Of a stretch of 64,000 nucleotides of DNA, positions 1 to 10,600 are shown in pieces. This DNA is from Angiostrongylus vasorum (lineage: Eukaryota; Nematoda; Chromadorea; Rhabditida; Metastrongylidae). The translations under genes were made by a program, and so were the position numbers. The stretch covers positions 806,001-870,000 of the forward strand of contig JADANN010000400.1 in assembly GCA_018806985.1 (NCBI GenBank), given 5' to 3'. How positions within the stretch are numbered: position 1 is the stretch's first letter; the number at the start of each line of letters is the position of its first letter. The notes under the pieces are model-generated. The model saw only the letters and a list, made by a program, of their open reading frames with translations. It made no database searches and had not been told where the DNA came from.

Positions 1-620
1 CTTCGGATTGCCGATGATACCGTGCTTATACCATCAAGCATTAGACGGAGGTGAAGGAATGGATGCCGACTTCGATACAGCCTTTGGAAAGATTGGTCTT
101 CGACAAAATCTAAGAAAGGCGATGTTCATGCGTATGCCTCATTCATGCTCACCTAAACGAATATCACCTAATGATCCGGCTACATCTATCTTGTTCGGAA
201 AATCAATATCATGAACGAATTGGCTTCAAAGTTAAGCAGAAGGAAGCAAGGAGCTTGGAGAGCTTTTTGAGAGCATCAAGGATTAAGTGAGGAGAACAAG
301 GAATACCCTTTTTGAAGAGTATTTAGGAGTGGTACAAATTATCCATCAGTTGCCTATAGGAAAAGGTGTATCGGACACGTATTGCATATGGACGACAACC
401 AGTGGACAAACAGCCGTTAGTAACTGGATCCCGCAGGATGTCAAAGGCAAAGACCGATGCTGTCGTCATCGTAGCATCATCGTAGCAGAATGATATGATG
501 CTCAAAGGGTCCCTGGAGCAATTAGAACCCACTGAGCTGCTCTTGCACGCAATAGATAGAAATAGAAAATTTACTGGCACCCGCTTAAGTTTCGATAAAC
601 AGTGCGGCAGAGGGTTGGGG
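1..620 (+). mobile_element. RTE1 non-LTR retrotransposon, decayed 3' fragment
   Basis: The first 200 bases encode, with frameshifts, the segment just after the reverse transcriptase catalytic motif (ADFDTAFGKIGLRQNL, matching ADFDKACGKIGLRLNL in the copies at 28.7 and 49.5 kb). Bases 280-480 match the C-terminal NDNRW...SDWIPRDVKR region of those copies, and 490-600 match their last coding segment. The element is cut by the window edge, has internal deletions and stops, and is much more diverged than the other copies. Assignment rests on collinearity with the RTE1 copies in this window. Confidence 0.8.
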
Positions 621-1660
621 GTGTGTTGGAATCCTGTCCCAAGATGGGTGAGAAGTCTGAGTATGTACACGTCTGACGCTGCCTATTTAATCCAAGTCGC
701 TATCCATCTCGATCTGTTCTTTATTCACACCATAAGGTTTTTTCTACTTACTTTTTTTTGATGTAGTATCCCTTGGCTTAAGTGAGACTTTCGTGAATCA
801 TTTCTCCTTCACTGGTATTCGAAAGTGTGATGGAGTTGTCAGCAAGGCGATAAGTAGTAAATTTACTATCAATGCGCACGCACTTTTTTCCCAACCCAGT
901 AACTTCATTAACCATTATAAAGCAGCGCTGAAAAACTTTGTCTATGTCATCTTATCGGACCGTAAAGTAAGGGGCGATGGACGTACTGCCTTTTCGAAGT
1001 CCATTCGAAATCACACTCTACTATAGTTCTTCTACAGGAAGAATTCAGTTTATGATCAATGAATGGTGATAGAATTCCATCCATCTGGATGACGCTGGGC
1101 GATTTTTCGCAGTAGAACGTGGTTAAAAGAAGAAAGGAAGTATTTCTGGCAGAATTCTGTGTCTATGAGTTTGGATGTAAAATATGCAGTTTAAGCATTG
1201 TCTGTCTGAATTCTCCATGATGTAGATCCAATCTTCGTAAAGAGTTTGCGAAGCATTCTACCAGCAATATGGACAGTGTTAAAAAGATTTCCTTACTTAC
1301 TAATCTTGAGTCGAATGTGAGCTCTACCACTGGCCTGGTAATCATTCCCTTCGAAGTTACGTCATGTGACAGCTGCCGTGAAAAAAGTGCATGCAGTATG
1401 TGGCCTCCAACTCGAAGGGTGCCGGCAGTACTGTTGACCGATGCTAGAATTAGGCGCTAAGAAATAGTGTTCTTAGGTAAGAAGGTTATTCAAACATTTG
1501 AATAGCGTATTATATAGAGGTTGCTGTATTTTTTTGCATAGAGGACCAGGTTATAAAATGAAGCGCATTTAACAATATTATGAGGAAGAGATCATGAAGA
1601 AAAGCTGACGAAGATGCATCTCAATGGCATAATCTTCAATGATAATACAATACTTTGTAG
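621..1660. other. Gene-free stretch upstream of the TYW2 exons
   Basis: No recognisable repeat or coding block was found. The missing N-terminal exons of TYW2 would be expected here or beyond the window edge. A short open frame at 793-1026 precedes a GTAAGG at about 967 but shows no family match, so it is not called. Confidence 0.4.
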
Positions 1661-4600
1661 GTCGGGAATTGTGGCGTGTAGTGGCGGAATCGTTGAAAGT
1701 CGCTCGCCTTGGTCGAAAGCGCTTCATTGGCAATGACGATGACAGAACTCCGCACGTAGATTTGCTCTTTGGCGAACATGGCTGGGTGGAGCACGTGGAT
1801 GATCGCGGCATACGGTAAGGAACATAGCAAACAACGTATCTCTAGTACCATTTAACATAGTGTGTATTTTTTATTGCTGAGAAATTCGAGCTGCGGCCAC
1901 TAAATTTCTCATTGTGGCTTTCCAGATTTTCCTTATAGGCTGTACTCACAAGGGACAGGAGAACTATTAGATGTATCGTATGGGCCCATTTATTTCACAC
2001 AGAGGGCAATTACAGGGTGCTGACGCAATAAATAAGAGATACTGGTGTGATTTAATGAAATAATATGATCATGCACAGTCAATCTATACATGAACTCTCT
2101 TTGGTGATTGTCTTTGTGATATTCGTTTCCTCCTTATTGGTTCCTTTTTCCAAAACCTTGCACGCTCCGATCTTGAAATCTGGATGAGCTAAGCTCTCCA
2201 TCTCTTCGGACTAAGCAATTGATTTTTTTTTGCCGGGCGGAATAGAAACACTTGCATAGAATATCAGTAGCTTACAGGAAGTTAAGTAAAAGTCGAATAT
2301 TCATTCAGTCTCTCCTAGGAGTGCAGCGCGTGGTGTGTTCGTAAGGTGTTGATTAACGTCAAACGCTTTGTCCTTCCTTTACCGTAGAAGTAATGACAAA
2401 ACTGTACAATATTTTTTAGCCTATTTCCAACAAAGGCGCGATTTTTTTTACTGTTTACAACTTTAAGCTTTGTCTACGATGCTTCCAAAAGGGTGTTCAA
2501 CAATAAGAAAACTAGAGAAATGCAACGAATATCCGAATGGGATTGTCACGGAGAGACGGTGGTAGACATGTATGCCGGTAAGCGAACTACTTGCAATCAG
2601 TGTTCACTGAAATACTCATATACTACGTACTACAAGTATTCAGTGAGAAAGTATTTCTTTTCGTGTGAAAGGATTTACTAGCATAAATTAGAAAAGCTTT
2701 TTGAGTTCATGCATTTTGGTTTTGATTTATTTATTGTTTATTCCACTGTTTGCTAACTAACAGAATTGAATACACACTTGTAAACTTCCATTTTAATAAA
2801 CAAAAAAGATGATTATTATGTTGTATATTCCGTATTTCGCGTGTGGTGCAGTGGTCGGAGGCGCCCTGCACCACACACGTGGAACTGATCTCTGCTTAGA
2901 TGGCCCACCAAGCTTCCATTCATCCAGACTAGGCAAATTGGTAGCAGACCTGTCTGGGAGGATAGCAGCACTCGTTCGATACATCGGTAGGCTGCCCGAG
3001 TCATTGTAAAGGCCAGGTATGCATTCAATCACCTCCAAACGATGCTGTATGAAGTCGAATGCATGTCGCATCGCTCAGGGAATGATCAACGCCAAGAGCT
3101 TTATCCTTTTATATTCCGAACTTCATTATCACATATTTCCTAATAGTAATCACCTTAATACTTTATACTTGATACTTGAATGGCCCGTCCTCACTGGTTG
3201 TGCGGGGCCCAGCATAATCTCCATTTTTTGGTGATTTGCTGGTTAAACCATTGTGGTTCCTTGGAATCCCGAGGTCAGCCTGGCCAAAGTCTGCCCCCAG
3301 GTCTTCAGCACCACAGGTAGTCGCAGCCGTTGCGGATCATAGGGAGATTTGCCACCATGCGACTTTGATGCCAAGACGGTGGTGGATCCTGGTATTGGTT
3401 TACTCATAGCTACGCTTCCTAATGGGAACGCTGGACTCCTTCTAATCTTGCGAGATTCTGCCAAGGGATGAATCCTCCGCTGTACATCGCAGCTGGCCAC
3501 CCAAGAACACCTCCCAGCCACGATGAGGGGGGTAAAGCGTTGGAAGGAGTAATCAACTTGCATGGTCCTATTACCACATCGAGTGTTACTGCAGTTATGA
3601 AGAAGTCACAAAGTTCTTTTTGCCATTCATTTAAGTCTGAAGATTTCATCATACTTTGCTTTTCTCTGCTAAAATTGATTGTGAACGCAAAAGGAGTAAC
3701 GCAGTGTATTATAGATCGTAAATCACAGCTTGTGCTGTACTATTTAGTGGAGTAAGCAATATTTATATCGGAAAATACAGTATAAATCTAGAAGTTTCGA
3801 AAAGTTCTTTTATAGAAAAGCAATTCATACGTTTTCATCCTTGGAAACGTTATGGTTTAGGTCTTGGCTACTACTCGATGCGATTTCTCAAGTGTTGTGG
3901 AGCGAAGCAGGTGATTGCTATTGACTGGTCGGATGACATGTGCGAGGCGTTAAGAAGGACCGCCGAGGCCAACGACGTTCGGGATCACATAGTCATAATT
4001 GAAGGCGACTGTCGGCGGGTTGGAGGCCATCAGTTTTCTTAAAATATCCAATTACTCTAAGGCAAATGTCGTGAATTTCACTCGCGTTATGGCACATAGA
4101 GGGTGCGTATAGCGCTGTGATGCAGATGCTTGCAAATGTGGTTGTTGGCTCAATGCCACGTACTCGGCTTACGAAAGCCACTGCACATTGTAGGTGGACA
4201 ATTCGCCAGCAGACTTATCTTAGAGGTTGAAAACGCTACAAGTCGTTCTGTAGGTTTTATAGGCATCCAATCAACTTTACGACACTTAGTGGATTGGAAA
4301 GCGTGGAGCATGCCTAAGGGATTGATCAACGCTTTACGTGGAACGCTTTGTGCTTCTGGCCAAATGTGTAACTATTTGCTTATAGAAAAAAAATCGACAT
4401 ATTCACACTTACCCTGCGATTGATAATCTGATTGGTTTGCACTTTTATGTTGACGTAAGAATATCGGTGAGACTACCTAGGGTCGTACGCTTCATCCATT
4501 TCCAGTTTTCTGTATGAGTTCCAAATCCTTGAAGTAGAGCGGAAAAAATATCACGGGCGTGAATCTTCGTTCAATCTCATGCATGTATATGTCAAAAACT

Positions 4601-7600
4601 AATGTTTAAGTAATAACGGGACGCTTCCGAACGTTATTGGAGATGACATATTCACTCTTTTTTGAAATCGCTTATAAATAGACCAGCTCACTGTTGCCAT
4701 ATATCTCCATCGGTTTTGCAATTCCTTACAGCTGAAATATATTGCTTCCTTTGCCCTTTTTATACAAGTGACTATTATTGTTTAATCTATAACATTATCC
4801 ATGATAATAGGAAGCGGATAGCGCAGTGGTAGTGATGCCCGTAATCACGAGCATGGTACTAGTTCGATTGCGCTCTGGGCCAACCAAGCATTTCATCCCT
4901 CCGGGTCGGGAAATTTGTACCGAACTTATCTGGGAAAAGATCACTCTTTGCAATCTAATTGGGAATGTTTCTGCGCGGCTAACTCAAGACTCCAGGGAGA
5001 ATCCATTTGACCACTATTCTACGAAATTCAAGATGAAGTGAAAATTCTCAACCATCAACCGAAGCCACACGTGAAGTTGGAAGATGTTCGTGGATAACGG
5101 ATGCGAGGAAACGAACTGAGTATGAGAAGTGCTGGGATCCGCACTGTAGACGTGAAGGCGGGTCAAACAAAATAAAACAAAAAATAAAAAACACCCATGA
5201 TAATCGTGAAAATGATCTTTTGAATTACTTTATTAGTGACATTTATAAAAACTGCGCACTGGAATCATGAAGAATCTTTCTGCTTGTTTATGCCTTTGTA
5301 CGCCTAAACCACTTCTTTAAGCTATTTTATTTGTGCATATTCCATAAATTGTGGGAAATTCTTCGTTTCCTTCACATTAATATGTCTTTTTTCTCTTTTG
5401 AGAAGCCTATTTTCTATTCGAGCCTAGCTCAGTAGTTATAGGTGACTTGCAACATGCTGTCTTTAGTTCTATCTTGCGTGGTGAGCTGACTGAGCCTTCC
5501 ACTCGTCCAGGGTCGGCAAACTGGTACCAGACTTGTCTGGAAGAATAGCAGTTACTCATTTAATATGTCGATAGGTCAATGAAAGTCGTTGTGTAGGCCA
5601 AATATTTCCCTCCAGTCTGCTTTAACGATCATTGAATTCACAATTTTGACTTATTATTTACTGCCTACTCTTTTTAGCGGCAGGGTATATATTGCGAAAT
5701 ATAACTTTAGTGATGCTGAGATATTTGCAAAACTCCGGACCGCAGGTGTCTATGGTGGGGGAACGAACGCGCTATTGTCCTTTCCGGGGAGTAGCGCGCT
5801 CACCACCACACCATGCGGGTCCTTCGTTTCGCCTGTCTCTCAGCTACTTCTATCGATTTTTTTCGTTTCTAGCGTTCGTTCCCCACCGTAGACACCTGCG
5901 GTCCGGAGTTTTGCAAATATCTCAGCATCATTAAAGTTATATTTCACAATATATACCCTGCCGCTAAAAAGAGTAGGCAGTAAATAATAAGTCAAAATTG
6001 TGATTATAACTGCAGCCTCAGCTTAACTGGGTTCGTTGCCGATTTGGGCCCCCCCCCCAGATCAATCCCGCTGACGGGTGATTGCTGATGGCAAAAGATC
6101 GATAGAAGTAGCTGAGAGACAGGCGAAACGAAGGACCGCATGGTGTGGTGGTGAGCGCGTTACTCCCCGTAAAGGGACAATAGCGCGTTCGTTCCCCACC
6201 GTAGACACCTGCGATCCGAAGTTTTGCAAATATCTCAGCATCATTAAAGATCATTGAATTCCTTCGAATGCATTCCTCCAAGGATTCATCAACGCCGGAA
6301 GCCTTCTTTGTTATTATCCTTTTATTCTCTCTGGCAAAAAATCAAGAATAATAATGAGTGTTAGTATGTGGAAAGCGGTTATCAGAGGGTGTCAGCAGTA
6401 TCAGCATAAAACCTATCCATTCTCATAAGTCCTAGTTATAAAATTGGAACTATGAATAAAGGATAGAAGGTAACTGCAATGATGCTGAGATATTTCGAAA
6501 CCGACTTCCCTTTACCCTCAGTGTGACAAATCAATATATATTCTTTCTTTGAGAAGCTACACGAGGTTGTTAAATGATGTTTATTTTCGGTACATAATGA
6601 TACCGACTTCTACAGGATGGATTGTCCGACAAAAGCAAGTGGTTACCACAATTATCACAGCTATCACCGGAAAATCACCGACATAGATGAGAACCATCCC
6701 TGTCTAAAAGGGCGTCGCCGAGCGAGTATGGCTCATTCGAGAGAGATTCTCCACTGAGGAAGACCCGACTCGATGCGCGACTAAGACGCCATCTCGAGAA
6801 CACGAACAACTGCGGACCATCGACTCGGATCATCGGTTCTGATGAAGACGAAATCGGCGAGACGTTGGCTGAAAAACAAACATCATTTATCAACCCATTG
6901 TAAGCTTATCGAAGAAATAATACATACTGGCACTGAGATATTTGCAAAACCCCAACCCCAGGCTAAATTTGAACTCACGACTACTCTTTCCAGAAGCTCG
7001 CGTGTTACCCACTGCACTACTGAGGGCCTTGCTTTGCCTTCCTCTTTAGAAAATAGAAAATAAATTTACTTAAAATTGAAATTACACTGATTCAAAAAAC
7101 TTCCTTGTTCTCTCGTACGCCAACAGTAATTGGATGACTGAACCAGACTCTCTTCTTGTACGGCAGAAACAGCTGAGTGAGAGTCGAAAGTTAAGTAGAG
7201 GTAAGGATAGCAGAGTGGCAGTGACACTGTTCGATATGCGCAATGCAGAACCTGCACTAGGCTAACCAAGCCTTCCATCTCTCCGAGGTCGGGGAATTGG
7301 TACCAGACTCGTCTGCGACCGGCTCACTTCTCCCAATCGAGAAAAAGATGGCGTTTACCTTAGGTGATGATCTGAGAATTCCCCAGTGCGGCTGTTCCAC
7401 GGTAATGGATAAACAGTGAAGCTACCGGCGTTTATCAATTCCTGAGAGTGATTCATTCGACTTCGTTAAGCATCGTAGGGATGGTTGAATGAAGTTCTTG
7501 CTTATACAATGAATCGCGGTGGTCTACCGATGCATGGAATCAATGCTGCTATCCTCCGGGGAGGTCTGGTACCAAAATGGTTACAGCAGAAAGGTGGAAG

Positions 7601-10600
7601 GCTTGATGAGCCCGAGACATGGGATCAAAGCCTCAGGCCGATCTAGTGCGTATTACAGGACACCTCTGACCACTGTGCTACATGCGCCCTTATGATAGTA
7701 TGCCAGAGAGAATCGAACTGGCCATTATTTGACGGCATTCTGAAAGAATACGAAGGAAAAAATATTCCGAGGAATTGAGACCCACACGTAAATCTAACGA
7801 CCTTCGTGGGTAATGGATACGAAGAACCGGATCGAGTGCAAGAAGTGCTGGATTCACCACTATTCGTAGTAAGGAATCATATAAAACTACGAAAGAAGTA
7901 ATAAAGGGTGGAATGGAATGGAAGTGTAATAGTTTTGAGCTATGACATCCTTACTAAGTGTTGTGCAGGTGACTCCGTGTATGGTTGCCGACCGTGTTTT
8001 CCTCGGACTTATGCCATCATGTCGAGCTCACTGGCTCACAGCATGCAAAGCTCTTAAGAAGGAAGGCGGTATGTTACATATTCATGAAGTGATCGACGTC
8101 AGCACGAAGAATATTGCGCAAAAAGAATCAACAATGAAGTGAGTTTTGTTTTCTTTGTTATAACTAACAAAGTAGAATTACTCTGACTTTAAAAGAATTC
8201 AAAAACCTACAAACTGTCTTTTTTCTAAATACATATTTCACATATTTAGAATGCCGATACGGTTGCAGTCAGTGGATGAGAAGTCGCTATCCAAGGAAAA
8301 CAAGCCGGCTTTGGGTAAGATTCTAGTTGGTTGTCTAATATTTATTTTAGTCTACATTCCTTTCTAACATAGGTAAAAATGTGTCCGGTCCACCGATAAA
8401 AGATGGTGGCGAAAATCAGCCAGTGAAACGAAAACTATCCAGGTCACAGTCTATCGTTGAGGAATTAGAGAGGAGAATATTGCCCGCACCCACGGTTAGT
8501 TTCATCCGTAGTCATTGTTGGAATCACTATCTTTATTCATATGTATTACCATTCGTTTGTATCATCTTGTTTTCCCGAAGTCTCGAGTACGAAGACCAAC
8601 TGTGTTTTTGGCGCGATATTCTTTTTTTCTAGAGTTTCTGATGAGAAATTAATGATAGAAGCCTGCCAGTCTCTGTCGTGGCACAGCTGTACTCTTCTTG
8701 GCTTACGTATAAAAATGTCAAATTAGTTCTCAACTGAAGAACTGTTCTGATAACGAACCTCTCTCTATAGTGCAGTTTGACACTTGAGGCAATCCTCTTC
8801 AATCACAATAACGTAGTACACCAAAGGATAGATATTCCCAATATTCTCAACGTTTCTTTATAATATTATCAATAGTCTCAAAATTTCTTTGAAACTCATT
8901 TAGGAAGTCTGGAACCTCATCGTATTATCATCTTGGCGCGTTAGATACAAATCCGACGGAGTACGATTTAAGCTTAAGACAAATCATACATTTAAGGGCA
9001 GGCTTAAGACTTGTAATTGCTGGGTCACTTAGAATTTTGGGATTTTACAACTTAATACTTGTATCCAGTTAGGATGAAAAGTCAATGCCGTGAATAAAGG
9101 AGGGTCTTGGGCGACCAAAGTTTCAAAAACTTTTTGAAATCCAGCCAACAAACCGGGATTGAGGTGAGACGAACAGTCTTCGTGATTTTCGTGGTTGTTG
9201 TTTAATACGAACCTAGAAATTACAAGCTTAGAACAAAGTAATTCGCACTACCGATTTTCTTTTAACCTCAGCATTGATTAAATAACTATTCTTGTTGAGC
9301 AAACACGAGGTGTTACTTTACTTTTTATTCCTATAAAACCGATGTATCGGTGGATTTCGCCTTCCTTAGAGCCTGGAAAGGATAAGTTGGCCGCAATCTA
9401 TCTAGTGAAACACTTCCATAACTAAATTGAGAAAGTACTAAGCCAAGATTTCAATCACACTGAATACAGAATAGCTCCTTTGCACACTCTAAAGCAAAGT
9501 TTCTTGGGCATTGCGACGACTTTTCTTTTATAGACGTCTCAATCGTAGTTTCTAGTAAAAGGACCAAACCCTCATCAATTTTCTGAAAAGTGTTTAAATT
9601 CCCAAGACCGACTTTCTGTTAACCTCCGCGTTGACTGACAATTCGATGTTTTTTCTTCAATAAGCAGACACGAGGTTGTTATTATAGAATTTATTGGGAT
9701 CCAATAGCTGACGTTTCGGCGATTTCGCCTTCTTCAGAACCTGGAAAGGTCAATTTGAAGTGCGATCTACTCAGCCAAACACTTTCATAACTCCGGCAGA
9801 TAAAACATAACAAACAAATTTGCATTCGCATAAGAAACAGCTTCATTTAAACACCTACCGTTTATTTGTTGTAAGTATTTAAGTTAGTAGGTGGATAGCA
9901 GCCGCGCGGAGTAATACATGGGCGAGGACTGTGCCTGTGTCAGGTCATTGAATCAGCCTGAGGTATGGCGCCAGGTCACGCGTGATGGCCAGACACTCCT
10001 CCTTGGGGTTCATTTTTTGAATTTTTGGAATTGATCTAAAACGTTTCAAGAATTTTACGCGCTGATGTTTTCGATTTCTGCGTGAGGATAGTGACTCCTA
10101 CTTCAAAATTTTCTCGGTTGTGTTTCTGCATCCTGTGCGCGCCTAGTGGAGTGTTTTGTTTTAATTTAGATTTACCGACTAGGTGTTCTTTCATGCGGAC
10201 GCAGAGTGGTATACCCGTTTCGCCAACGTACTCGTCCTCGCACGCTTTTCAAAGAGACCAGATAGACTGTGCCCGAACTCGTGTAATCACCGTCTCTATC
10301 GTTAGGGCAAATTATGCAGTTTTTCGTTATACATAGACGGTCATATAGGCGGTTGCGAACTAGCTGGCGTCTTAGAGTGTCCGATGGTGTTTCTATCACT
10401 CTTACGGAATTCTCTAGATCGGCCCTTATTAAGCAACGTTTTATGGCTGCACCTATTTCGTTTGAAATAAAGGGCAAGAGGAACGGAGCCTTGTTTTCGC
10501 CAGAATTATCGCTGTGGGACGTGGTTTTTCCTCTATGCCTATGCCGAGTAGCTACAGTTTCGTAATCATTTGAAATGGCTATTTGGCCGCTAGTTTCGAG

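Noticed and set aside
3861..4018. Exon first read as a tRNA guanine-26 dimethyltransferase or Trm5 fragment
   Set aside because: The neighbouring in-phase exons carry LLFGEHGWV and ADRVFLGLMPS, which are specific to TYW2/TRMT12.
4817..4872. tRNA gene
   Set aside because: A and B boxes are present, but there is no cloverleaf or acceptor stem. The same sequence heads dispersed SINE copies.
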